9,052 nt of DNA from Solirubrobacterales bacterium (GCA_025964065.1 JAOPZO010000223.1:1-9052), one strand, 5' to 3'. Numbered from the stretch's first letter, positions 1-7,112 are shown. Notes: a model not told the origin generated them from the sequence alone. Numbers and translations: made by a program.

Positions 1-17
1 GAGGGGTTCGGTCCTCC

Positions 18-33
18 GTGCGCCGCGGCGCAC
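18..33. repeat. Perfect 16-bp palindrome
   Basis: GTGCGCCGCGGCGCAC reads the same on both strands and lies 41 bp past the stop of the pseudogene. It has no loop and no T-run, so a terminator is unlikely; an operator-like site or chance is possible. The rest of 1-74 shows no gene I can support. A GGAGGA on the minus strand at 12-17 could serve a gene starting beyond the left edge. Confidence 0.3.
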
Positions 34-74
34 CTTGAGCGGCGTGGGGCCGACGAACGTGCGGCGGCTCGCGC

Positions 75-1429
75 CTACAGTCCGCGGCGTCCCAGCACGT
101 GCGGGAACGTCATCAGCAGCGCCTTCGCATCCCTCCACGGCGACCAGGTCGCGATGTCGAGGTAGTCCACCTTCACCATGTCGTCGAGCGGCACCCGGGT
201 GGAGCCGAGCACCTGCCACGGCCCCGTCATCCCGGGCGGGAGCTCGAGGCGGCGACGCCGCCAGCCCAGCACCGCCGCATCCTCGACGGGCACGAGTGGT
301 CGCGGGCCGACCAGGCTCATGGAGCCGCCGAGCACGTTCAGGAGCTGCGGCAGCTCGTCCAGGGACCTCGCGCGCAGCCGCCGCCCGAGCGGCGTGATCC
401 GCGGGTCGTCGTGCATCTTGAACGTGCCGCGGGTGGCGTTGCGCTCGGCCAGCAGCCGCTGCATCGTCTCCGCGCCCTCGACCATCTGCGGAACTTCAGA
501 AGCTCGAACGGCGCGCCGTGCAGCCCGACCCGCTGCTGGCGGTAGAAGACCGGCCCGGGCGAGGAGCGCCGGACGGCGAGCGTCAGGAGCGCGAGGAGCG
601 GGGCGCTCGCGAGCAGCAGCGCGCCGGCGACCGTGACGCCGAACGCGCTTATGAGCCGCGAGCTCCGCGGCAGGCCGAAGGCACGGATGCCGAGGACGGG
701 CAGGCCGTCGAGGTCCTCGAGCTCGCCCGCCGAGCCGATCACCTCGAGCAGGTGGGGGCCCACGGAGACCTTCAGCCCGAGGTGCTCCAGCGCGTAGATG
801 CCGTCGAGGACGTCCTCGAAGCTCTCGTCCGAGCCGCTCATCGCGACGACGACGCGGTGGATGCCCTCCTCCGCCACCACCCGGGCGAGGCGCGGGCTCG
901 CGTTGCGGAGCGCCGTTCCGAGCGGCTCGAAGCGCCCTCGCGCGGGTGCGCAGCGGATCCGTGGCGAAGGAGCGGCGCACGAGGCCGCGGGTCATCACGC
1001 GCCCGAGCACGACGGCGAGCACGCCGCCGACCCACAGCCCGAGGACCTGCGGCCGCGAGAGCGCCATGGCGTGCACCGTGCCGTCCGCGAGCCAGAACGT
1101 GAACGCCAGCCGGCCGGAAGTGACGAGCAACGCCGGGACCTCGTCGACGGACGAGCGCCGCAGCGCGACCGCGTCGCGGTCGTAGAGGCCCGCGACCCTC
1201 CCCACGACGACGGCGATGAGCGGTGCCAGCAGCGCGGGTCAGCGCAGGCCCGGGCCGGCGACGACGAGGAGCAGGAGGAGCGTCGCGAGCGCGTCTCCGC
1301 CCGCGAGCGCTCGCCGGTACAGCGCGCGCGCAGCCGCATGTCGTCGGCGAGCGGGCGCGTGCGACCGTCGGCTCGCGCATGTGCAGCGGCGCCCGTGCTG
1401 ACGCGGAGGAGCTCGGCGGGTGTCACCAC
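75..1429 (-). pseudogene. Decayed polyprenyl-phosphate sugar-1-phosphate transferase (initiating phosphoglycosyltransferase)
   Basis: The family moves a sugar phosphate from a nucleotide sugar to undecaprenyl phosphate at the inner membrane, starting repeat-unit synthesis. Similarity continues across two alternating frames. From a GTG at 1429 one frame gives an N-terminal stretch. Near 1325, in a GCGCGCGC run, it passes to a second frame with membrane segments and GLYDRD. That frame holds an in-frame TGA at 1239-1241 and loses sense near 938. The first frame resumes with VVAEEGIHRVVVA and GPVFYRQQRVG and breaks after FELLKFR. There one missing base (about 486-487) returns to the second frame, which carries SLDELPQLLNVL, MSLVGPRPL and PGMTGPWQVLG to the stop at 75. 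The DE pair is kept, but the usual KRxxD and the Asp of DSPGP are replaced. Reconstructed length is about 450 residues, short for the family. The neighbouring genes are intact, so decay is likelier than poor sequence; sequencing error cannot be excluded. Confidence 0.85.
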
Positions 1430-1542
1430 CGGGGTCGCCGGCCGGGCGGGGAGGACGATGAGCTCGACTCTCCAGGGGTCCCGCCGAGTGGACGGACGTC
1501 GGCGGTCGACCCGCCACGCGGCGGCGCGCGGGGGCCGATGAC

Positions 1543-1571
1543 TTGCAAAACGGTGCGCCAGGCCCTAGAAA
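1543..1571 (+). promoter_or_regulatory. Candidate sigma70-type promoter for the intact transferase and chain-length genes
   Basis: TTGCAA (1543-1548) and TAGAAA (1566-1571) are separated by exactly 17 bp. Each matches four of six bases of the -35 and -10 consensus. The site is one of few AT-rich patches in a very GC-rich window and sits in the divergent spacer. Transcription would begin near 1578. That would exclude in-frame start codons at 1543 and 1576 and leave a leader of about 115 nt before the ATG at 1693. The call is by eye only. Confidence 0.45.
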
Positions 1572-1601
1572 GCGAATGAACGCTGCTGTACGGACGAGTG
1601 G

Positions 1602-1624
1602 CGGCCTCGAGGAGAGCGAGGCCG
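1602..1624 (+). promoter_or_regulatory. Hairpin in the predicted 5' leader
   Basis: CGGCCTCG (1602-1609) and CGAGGCCG (1617-1624) form a perfect 8-bp stem around the 7-nt loop AGGAGAG (1610-1616). It would lie about 25 nt into the predicted leader of the downstream transferase gene. The purine loop resembles a ribosome-binding sequence, or a GGA-in-loop protein-binding site. No poly-T run follows, so it is not an intrinsic terminator. Function is unknown. Confidence 0.4.
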
Positions 1625-1666
1625 AGGTGCGTCCGGCGCAGGGCAACGGGTCGACGGGGACGGGCC

Positions 1667-1696
1667 ATGGAGGGGACGAAGGCGCTGTGGGGATGA
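1667..1696 (+). CDS. Possible nine-residue leader peptide overlapping the next start
   Basis: An ATG at 1667 opens a reading frame encoding MEGTKALWG, with TGA at 1694-1696. The stop overlaps the ATG at 1693-1695 of the transferase gene in an ATGA arrangement, the classic geometry for translational coupling. There is no convincing Shine-Dalgarno sequence, only a G-rich stretch upstream. In GC-rich DNA such a short frame could easily arise by chance, so this is tentative. Confidence 0.15.
   Translation: MEGTKALWG
1678..1682 (+). promoter_or_regulatory. Ribosome binding site supporting the ATG at 1693
   Basis: GAAGG lies 10 nt upstream of the ATG at 1693, an acceptable though slightly long spacing. 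With the drop in third-position GC upstream and the promoter position, it favours 1693 over the in-frame ATG at 1576. Confidence 0.4.
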
Positions 1697-3108
1697 CGTG
1701 CAACCGCGGGTTCATCCCGCGTCGATCGCTGCATAGGTCCATCGTCGCGGCCGGCGGCGCGCTGGCCGGGACCGCCACCGCGATGGCGTTCGCGACCGAC
1801 CATCCCGTCCGCGTCGTGCTCCTCGTCCTCGCCGGGTACGCGGTGTCGGCGCTCGTCATGCGACCGGTCGAACGCCACGCGCCGCAGCTGCCGCTGATGG
1901 CCGCCGTCGCCCCGTTCCTCGGCACGGTCGTCGCCGGGCTCCTGGTGCTGCTCGTGCAGCTCCCTGCCTTCGGCGGCACCCTTGGTGCCTCGCACGGGTT
2001 CGCCGTGGCGACGGCCGGTCTCGCGGGGGCGCTCGCCGTCTCCATCCCGCTCGCTCGTGCCCGGGCGAAGGCCCCTCTGCAACGCATCGCGGTCCTCGGA
2101 CCGACGCGCATCGCGCTCGCCCTCGCCACGGAGATGAACGGGGTCGGGGACGGCGACTTCGAGCTCGTCGGGCGCGTCTGCGTCGCCGGGGAGTCGACGG
2201 GTGAGGCCGGGTGCCTCGGGACGCTCGAGGACCTCGCGCGGGTGGTCGAGGAGCACCGCATCGACCTCCTGGTCCTCGCGCCGGAGATCCCGCGGATGGC
2301 GGTCTTCGACCGTGTCGCGGCGACGTGCCTCGAGCTCCCCGTCCGCTTGATCGACCTCGACGGCTTCTGCGAGCGCGCCTTCGGCCACGTGCCGCTCGGC
2401 GAGATGAACGCTGCGTGGTTCGGGTTCATCATGCACCCGAGCTTCCGCCGCCACCACCCGCTGCTGAAGCGGGTCCTCGACATCGCGCTCGCAGGGACGA
2501 TCGGCCTGCTGACGTTCCCGCTGGTGCTCGTCGCCGCGCTCCTCGTCCGACGGGACGGCGGGCCGGCGCTGTTCGCACAGGAGCGGATCGGGGAGGGCGG
2601 TCGCCGCTTCCGGATCCTCAAGCTGCGCACGATGACCGAGAGCGGCTCGGCCGCCGGGACGTGGACCGCGAGCGACGACAGCCGCATCACCCCGATCGGC
2701 GCGCTGCTCCGGCGGACGCACATCGACGAACTCCCGCAGGTGTTCAACGTGCTCCGTGGGGAGATGAGCATCGTCGGTCCCCGCCCGGAGCAGCCGCACT
2801 ACGTCAGCGAGCTCGAGCGCGACATCCCCTTCTACTCCCGCCGCCACCTCATCAAGCCCGGCATCACGGGTTGGGCTCAGGTGCGCTGCGGCTACGCCGG
2901 CTCTGTCGAGGGCTCGGCCTGGAAGATGTGCCACGACCTGTACTACGTCAAGCACCGGAGCATGGTGCTGGACCTCCTGATCCTGGGTGAGACGGTGAGA
3001 ACAGCGTTCGTCGACCGCCAGTTCCCGGAGGCCAGCGCTCGCGCCGCCTTCGCGCTGCGAGCCGGCGAGCGCCTGACCATCGACGTCACCGCCGAACCCC
3101 TCACGTAA
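1693..3108 (+). CDS. Polyprenyl-phosphate sugar-1-phosphate transferase, intact (initiating phosphoglycosyltransferase)
   Basis: This 471-residue inner-membrane enzyme is predicted to transfer a sugar phosphate from a nucleotide sugar to undecaprenyl phosphate, the first step of the polysaccharide repeat unit. Membrane segments lie near residues 15-33, 39-56, 73-90 and 103-121. A Rossmann-like CoA-binding-type domain follows (RIAVLGPTRIALA, 131-143). The C-terminal bacterial sugar transferase domain has KRxxD (259-263), a membrane helix (263-285), LKLRTM (309-314), the DE pair in HIDELPQ (D345, E346; catalytic in PglC-type enzymes), VGPRPE (361-366) and KPGITGWAQV (388-397). Size fits the WcaJ-like family. 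The frame is open upstream, with starts at 1576 and 1543. However, the 39 codons before 1693 have about 77% GC at third positions against over 90% after, and look non-conserved. Its sugar cannot be deduced. The divergent pseudogene next door is of the same family. Confidence 0.93.
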   Translation: MTCNRGFIPRRSLHRSIVAAGGALAGTATAMAFATDHPVRVVLLVLAGYAVSALVMRPVERHAPQLPLMAAVAPFLGTVVAGLLVLLVQLPAFGGTLGASHGFAVATAGLAGALAVSIPLARARAKAPLQRIAVLGPTRIALALATEMNGVGDGDFELVGRVCVAGESTGEAGCLGTLEDLARVVEEHRIDLLVLAPEIPRMAVFDRVAATCLELPVRLIDLDGFCERAFGHVPLGEMNAAWFGFIMHPSFRRHHPLLKRVLDIALAGTIGLLTFPLVLVAALLVRRDGGPALFAQERIGEGGRRFRILKLRTMTESGSAAGTWTASDDSRITPIGALLRRTHIDELPQVFNVLRGEMSIVGPRPEQPHYVSELERDIPFYSRRHLIKPGITGWAQVRCGYAGSVEGSAWKMCHDLYYVKHRSMVLDLLILGETVRTAFVDRQFPEASARAAFALRAGERLTIDVTAEPLT

Positions 3109-3118
3109 GTTGCCGCTC

Positions 3119-3886
3119 ATGCCAGCACGCCCGAAAGGACCCCGTCCGCTCCTGCTCGCCGCCATCGTCGTGGTGATGACGCTGCTCACCGTGGCGGTCG
3201 CCGTGGTGTTCGCGACTTCGCGTGAGCGCCAGTACGAGGCGGCCGCCCAGGTCCTGGTGTCCCCCGTGAGTCCCGACGACGCCGCCTTCATCGGGGTGCA
3301 GGTGCTGCGCGCGGGCTCCGAGCCCGGTCGGGCGGTGCAGACGGCCATCGGCATTCTCGACAACGAGAAGGCCTACGCGAACGCGGCGCGGAGCCTGGGT
3401 GGCGGGCGCGTCGCCGCGGACGTCCGTGACGACATCCGCGTCGAGGGTGCAGGAGCCAGCAGCCTGGTGCTGGTCAAGGGTCGTGACGAGGACGCGGCCC
3501 AGGCCGCCCGGACGGCCACGGAGTACGCGAAGGCCGCGCTCAACGTGCGTCGACGGGCGCTCGCCGACCAGATGACCGCCGCGGTCCGCCGCACGCAGCT
3601 GTCGCTGGCACTGGCCGACGACCCGTCCTCGGACTACGCCGACGTGCTCCGGGCCCGCCTCGACGTCCTGCGCGCGGCACGGTCCGCCCGGGATCCCACG
3701 CTGTCGCTCGTGCAGGCGGCGCCGGTGCCGACGGATCGTTCGGGGCTCGGGACGACCCTCGTCCTGCTGGCCGCCCTGGTGGCCGGGCTCGCTCTCGGCA
3801 TCGCCGTCGCGATGCTCGCCTCGGCCGCGCTCACCCCGGCTCGTCCGCTCGCCGAGCCTGCGTCGCCCGCGGTCCGCGCGGCCTAG
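3119..3886 (+). CDS. Wzz-like polysaccharide chain-length regulator (co-polymerase) without kinase domain
   Basis: These 255 residues have the layout of a polysaccharide co-polymerase, which sits in the membrane and controls how many repeat units the polymerase joins. There is a positively charged N-terminus, membrane helix 1 (11-32), and an extracytoplasmic region containing YEAAAQVLVSPVSP (39-52) and an Arg/Ala-rich helical stretch (about 125-190). A short Pro-containing linker, APVPTD (201-206), precedes membrane helix 2 (about 210-238). I see no Walker A motif or tyrosine-rich tail, so no BY-kinase is fused. It is shorter than typical proteobacterial Wzz. The ATG at 3119 is preferred to an in-frame TTG at 3110, since the protein then begins MPARPKGPRP directly before the helix. 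The gap to the upstream transferase is 10 bp, so the two are probably co-transcribed. Family assignment rests mainly on topology and context. Confidence 0.78.
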   Translation: MPARPKGPRPLLLAAIVVVMTLLTVAVAVVFATSRERQYEAAAQVLVSPVSPDDAAFIGVQVLRAGSEPGRAVQTAIGILDNEKAYANAARSLGGGRVAADVRDDIRVEGAGASSLVLVKGRDEDAAQAARTATEYAKAALNVRRRALADQMTAAVRRTQLSLALADDPSSDYADVLRARLDVLRAARSARDPTLSLVQAAPVPTDRSGLGTTLVLLAALVAGLALGIAVAMLASAALTPARPLAEPASPAVRAA

Positions 3887-3900
3887 TGCGGCGGATCGCC

Positions 3901-4887
3901 CTAACCGGCGGGGACCTGCGGCTGCGGATCCTGAAGCGGGCAGGCGGCGAGCGGCAGGGTGGAGACCACCGTGAAGCCGATGCTCGGCGTCTGGATGGCG
4001 CCCCGCCGGCCACCACCGACGCAGTTGCCGTGCAGCTCGTTGCCCGTACCGACGACGCCCGGCATCCAGTAGGACTCGACGTCCCAGCGCAGCTTCGACG
4101 CGACGATGCGGTTGTCCGCGACGATGTTCCCGTCGGAGGTCTCGTCGCTGTCGCCGGAGAAGATGATCCCCTCGCCGTTGCCGCTGATGAGGTTGCCGCT
4201 GACCAGGGACCGGTCCGCGTTCGGGAACATCTGGACGCCGCGGTCGGGGTTGTCGCGGATGACGTTCCGGAGGACGCTCACGCGAGCCGCCTGGCGGATG
4301 TAGACGCCGTGGTCCATGTTCGTGCCGTGCACGCCGCAGTGGTGAATGACGTTGCCCGCGATCGTCGCGTCGTCGGCCACCCCCCACACCGTGTCGCCGA
4401 GGCCGAAGCATGTGTCGACGCGATTGCTGACGTCGTTGCCCTCGAAGCGCGACCACCTGGCGTTGACCTGCGGGCTGGCGCGGCCCGCCGGGTTGCTGCC
4501 GTCGAGGACGAGGTCACGCACGTGCACGTGGTCCGCGCCCTTGTCGATCCGCAGCTGCCCCCGGACGACGACCCGTGCACCCCGGGCGCTGCGCAGGACC
4601 AGCGGCTCGCCCGCGCGCCCGGCGCGACGGATGATCGTCACGGGCGCGGCGTATTCCCCGCTGGCCAGGCAGCCCGTCTGCCCGGCGCCCACACGGTCCG
4701 CCAGGGCCTGGAGGCTCCGAACGGGTGCGGTCACGCTTCCCGAAGCGAGGTCGGTGCCCGTCGGCGCGGCGAGCCGGTCGCACCCGGTGAGGTCCGTCGC
4801 CGACTGGCCGGAAGCCGGGGCAGCGGCACATCCGAGGACGGCGACGAGGCTGGCGGCGAGGCGGAGGGCGGTCTTGATGGGCGGCAT
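3901..4887 (-). CDS. Secreted right-handed parallel beta-helix protein, possible polysaccharide-acting enzyme
   Basis: From the ATG at 4887 the product has 328 residues. Residues 1-28 look like a signal peptide: KTALR, a hydrophobic core, then VLGC (C20). That is an imperfect lipobox, so either lipidation at C20 or ordinary cleavage after about residue 28 is possible. From about residue 95 to 300 it shows short beta-helix coils with the recurring pattern hydrophobic-x-GN-x-I (AGNVIHHC, LRNVIRDN, SGNLISGN, ADNRIVAS). Residues 185-196 carry GVHGTNMDHGVY, a His/Asp-rich motif I recall in similar actinobacterial proteins and a candidate active or metal site. Such folds occur in polysaccharide lyases, C5-epimerases of the AlgG type and hydrolases. 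The context suggests it acts on this locus's polymer outside the cell; the reaction is not known. Starts at 4899 and 4905 are also in frame. It converges on the chain-length gene with a 14-bp gap and diverges from the polymerase. Confidence 0.82.
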   Translation of the reverse strand: MPPIKTALRLAASLVAVLGCAAAPASGQSATDLTGCDRLAAPTGTDLASGSVTAPVRSLQALADRVGAGQTGCLASGEYAAPVTIIRRAGRAGEPLVLRSARGARVVVRGQLRIDKGADHVHVRDLVLDGSNPAGRASPQVNARWSRFEGNDVSNRVDTCFGLGDTVWGVADDATIAGNVIHHCGVHGTNMDHGVYIRQAARVSVLRNVIRDNPDRGVQMFPNADRSLVSGNLISGNGEGIIFSGDSDETSDGNIVADNRIVASKLRWDVESYWMPGVVGTGNELHGNCVGGGRRGAIQTPSIGFTVVSTLPLAACPLQDPQPQVPAG

Positions 4888-4919
4888 CGACAAGCCCATC
4901 GGCACCGTGAGCGTGCCAC

Positions 4920-6317
4920 ATGAGCATCGCGATCCCTCGAAGGTCCGTCCACGACCCGCACGAGCGACTCAAGGTTGCCGCCGTCCTTGCCGGGGGCGGG
5001 CTCGTCGCCGTCGCGATCGGCGTCGCCGTGGTCCTCTCTCCGACGGTCGGCCTGGCGCTCGGGGCGGGCGCGGTGCTCCTCGCCGTGGCCGTCCGGGACC
5101 CTGCGCTCGCGCTCGCGCTGTGGATGCCTGCGTTCTCCACCTCGTTCGCGCCCCCCGGCAACGCGTTGCTGCGCGCGGGCTTTCCCGTCGCGCTGCTCGC
5201 GATGCTCGTCGTGGCCTGCCGTTCGCGTCTCACGCTCCCGACGGATCGCCGCTGGTTGGGCGCCGTCGCGGGGCTCACCGCCCTCGTGGCCGGCGGGACG
5301 CTGTGGGCACAACGACCGGTCGCCCACCTCGCCGAGCTGCTGCCTGCGGCGCTCGCGATCCTCGTCGCCGTGGCCATCGTCGTCGTCGTGCGCACCGGGC
5401 GGGATGTCGTGCTGGTGGTCGGTGGCCTCGCCGCCGGGCCGCTCATCAGCGCCGCCACCGGGGTGGCCTTCGGGGACCGCTTCGCCGCGGGTTCGGAGGT
5501 CTTCGGGCGTCTCACCGGGGCAACGGGCGACGCCAACCAGCTCGCGGCGCAGCTCGTCTCGTCGGTCGGGCTGCTGTTGGGGCTGACGCTGGCCGCGCGC
5601 GGGCTCGGCCTCCGCGTGCTCGGCACGGTCGCGGTCGTCGCCGCTCTCGCGGGCACGCTCGCGACGCAATCCCGCGGCGGGGCGTTCGCACTCGTCGCCG
5701 TCGTGCTCGTCGTGGTCGCGGCCTTCTCGGGCCGGCGCCGCCTGTCCGCCGCGCTCACCGTCCTCGCGGTCGCAGGCGGCTGCGTCTTCCTCGCGCTGCA
5801 GCCCGCGGCGCTCGACCGGATCTCCAGCGTCGACGAGACCGGCACGGGGCGCCTCCACCTCTGGACGATCGCCGTGCAGATGACCGGGGACTTCCCGCAG
5901 GGCACCGGCCTCGGCGGCTTCGTCGCGCTGTCCGGCGGCTACGCCCGGAGCGTGGGAACGCTCGACCGGGCGGACCTGGTCGTCGAGAACCCCGTGGTGC
6001 CCCACAACACGTTCCTGCAGTTCGCGGTGGAGACCGGCCTCCTCGGGCTTGCGGTCTTCGTCGCCGTCACGGGCCTGTCGCTGGTGCTCACGCTCCGTGC
6101 CGCCCGCCGCTTCGCCGCCCTGGGGGACGACCGCATGGCGCTGCTCGCCCGCGGAGCGCTCGTCGCCCTCCTCGGCTTCCTCGTTGCGGCGATCTTCGTG
6201 TCGTTCCCGTTCAGCTACCGGATGTGGGCGCTGCTGGCGCTCGGGCCGGCGCTGGACGGCGTTGCGCGGCTCGCCGCCGCGCGCGGCGGACCCGCACCGC
6301 GTGTCGCGGCCAGCTGA
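4920..6317 (+). CDS. Wzy / O-antigen ligase-like polysaccharide polymerase
   Basis: This 465-residue protein is almost wholly hydrophobic, with roughly ten or more membrane helices, as in the Wzy_C/O-antigen ligase superfamily. These proteins join lipid-linked repeat units, or ligate a glycan, on the outer face of the cytoplasmic membrane. Supporting motifs are RLTGATGDANQLAAQL (197-212), TQSRGGAF (249-256), and the large external loop with GRLHLWTIAVQM (310-321), GTGLGGF (328-334) and VVPHNTFLQFAVETGLLGL (359-377). The HNxFLQxxxExGxxG pattern is typical of the superfamily. With a Wzz-like gene close by, repeat-unit polymerase is more likely than ligase. The ATG at 4920 has only a weak GTGAG upstream. 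It faces the beta-helix gene start 32 bp away or less, and its 3' end overlaps the next gene by 107 bp. Confidence 0.88.
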   Translation: MSIAIPRRSVHDPHERLKVAAVLAGGGLVAVAIGVAVVLSPTVGLALGAGAVLLAVAVRDPALALALWMPAFSTSFAPPGNALLRAGFPVALLAMLVVACRSRLTLPTDRRWLGAVAGLTALVAGGTLWAQRPVAHLAELLPAALAILVAVAIVVVVRTGRDVVLVVGGLAAGPLISAATGVAFGDRFAAGSEVFGRLTGATGDANQLAAQLVSSVGLLLGLTLAARGLGLRVLGTVAVVAALAGTLATQSRGGAFALVAVVLVVVAAFSGRRRLSAALTVLAVAGGCVFLALQPAALDRISSVDETGTGRLHLWTIAVQMTGDFPQGTGLGGFVALSGGYARSVGTLDRADLVVENPVVPHNTFLQFAVETGLLGLAVFVAVTGLSLVLTLRAARRFAALGDDRMALLARGALVALLGFLVAAIFVSFPFSYRMWALLALGPALDGVARLAAARGGPAPRVAAS

Positions 6318-7110
6318 CGAGGAGCACGAGCCGGTGGCGCGTCCCGGCTCCGAGTCCCGGGAGGTGGGCGACGACGGGCACCAGCACGCGCCAGGACCAT
6401 GGTGCCGTCGAGGTGCGCCAGGCCGCCGCACGGCGGGCGAACAGCTCGGGGTGGCGCGCCCGGAGGACGGCGAACTGCTCGCCGTGGCGCAGGCGCGTCG
6501 TCGCGAGCATCCGGGTGCCGTGGAGGCGGTACCGGTGGGACGCGCCCCCGACGCGGCGCCCCGTCCAGCCCCGTTCCGCCAGCCCCATCCAGAGGTCCCA
6601 GTCCTCGTACCCGCCCTGGATAACCCAGCCCCCGGCCTCGATCAGTGCCGTGCGGCGGACGAGCGACGAGACGGGGAGGCCGTTCAGGTGCGTGATGGCC
6701 CACGGGTCGAGCGCCGCCGCACGGGGCGACACGAGGTCGAGGTCCCCGAAGAGCTGCTGATCGCCCCAGCTGACGGCGCAGTGCGGAGCGTCGTCCATGA
6801 CGTCCGCGAGGCGCGTCAGCGCCCCGGGGACGACACCGTCGTCGGCGTCGAGGGGGTAGACGTACGGCGCGGACGTCGCCGCCACCCCCGCCATGCGCGC
6901 GGCGGCGAGCCCCTGGTTCTCTTGCCGCAGGACCCGGATGCCCTCGGCCCGCAGCTCGTCGAGGACCGCCAGGGTCGCAACGTCGCGCGATCCGTCGTCG
7001 ACGACGACCAGCTCCACGGGCTCCTGGCCGGTCAGGTCGCCCAGCGCCTCGCGCAGCGTCGCGCCGTCGTCGAAGCAGGGGACGACCACGGCGATCCGCG
7101 GAGGACTCAC
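6211..7110 (-). CDS. Family 2 glycosyltransferase
   Basis: This 299-residue cytoplasmic GT-A enzyme is predicted to add one sugar from a nucleotide donor to the lipid-linked repeat unit. Visible motifs are VVVPCFDDGATL (8-19), VVVDDGS (35-41), ENQGLAAARMAG (64-75), the metal-binding DADD (88-91) in YPLDADDGV, and GGYEDWDLWMGL (166-177) with the ED pair expected of the catalytic base region. Donor and acceptor cannot be deduced. The tail after about residue 265 is rich in Arg, Ala and Pro and is encoded opposite the end of the polymerase gene, so it may be a recent extension. Start is GTG at 7110, two bases from the GTG of the divergent glycosyltransferase. AGGCGAG, about 8 nt upstream on this strand, is a weak ribosome binding site. 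Confidence 0.92.
   Translation of the reverse strand: MSPPRIAVVVPCFDDGATLREALGDLTGQEPVELVVVDDGSRDVATLAVLDELRAEGIRVLRQENQGLAAARMAGVAATSAPYVYPLDADDGVVPGALTRLADVMDDAPHCAVSWGDQQLFGDLDLVSPRAAALDPWAITHLNGLPVSSLVRRTALIEAGGWVIQGGYEDWDLWMGLAERGWTGRRVGGASHRYRLHGTRMLATTRLRHGEQFAVLRARHPELFARRAAAWRTSTAPWSWRVLVPVVAHLPGLGAGTRHRLVLLVSWPRHAVRVRRARRRAAQRRPAPARAPAAPTSGS
7100..7104 (+). promoter_or_regulatory. Ribosome binding site inside the divergent gene
   Basis: GGAGG stands 8 nt before the GTG at 7113, a near-ideal Shine-Dalgarno position. It fixes the start of the family 4 glycosyltransferase. It lies within the first codons of the oppositely oriented family 2 glycosyltransferase, so these bases serve two genes. 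Confidence 0.7.
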
Positions 7111-7112
7111 GG

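Noticed and set aside
518..1102. A 194-codon plus-strand open frame over the pseudogene
   Set aside because: It is Glu/Asp/Arg-rich and lies opposite sequence that still reads as sugar transferase on the minus strand.
1239..1241. TGA read through as tryptophan or selenocysteine
   Set aside because: The same gene has frame breaks and lost motifs, other genes use TGA as a normal stop (8293), and I saw no recoding element.
1576..1692. N-terminal extension of the intact transferase to the ATG at 1576
   Set aside because: The codons have lower third-position GC, the sequence is Gly/Glu-rich without recognisable features, and the likely promoter would start transcription at or past this ATG. It remains possible.
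1423..3363. A 646-codon open frame on the minus strand opposite the intact transferase
   Set aside because: It is Arg/Glu/Asp/His-rich, low in complexity and has no family motifs. The plus strand has clear transferase motifs and high third-position GC. Long antisense frames are expected at this GC content.
3887..3900. Terminator between the convergent chain-length and beta-helix genes
   Set aside because: Only 14 bp are available, with no hairpin and no T-run on either strand.
3101..4456. A 451-codon minus-strand open frame over the chain-length gene and part of the beta-helix gene
   Set aside because: It is a shadow frame with repetitive Arg/Gly/His composition, overlapping two recognisable genes.
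4731..6431. A 566-codon minus-strand open frame opposite the polymerase
   Set aside because: Charged low-complexity translation; it mirrors the hydrophobic codons of the membrane polymerase and is not a gene.
4346..6760. An 804-codon plus-strand open frame
   Set aside because: It runs through parts of the beta-helix gene, the polymerase and the family 2 glycosyltransferase in the wrong frame, and the translation is mostly Arg, Ala, Gly and Pro without motifs.
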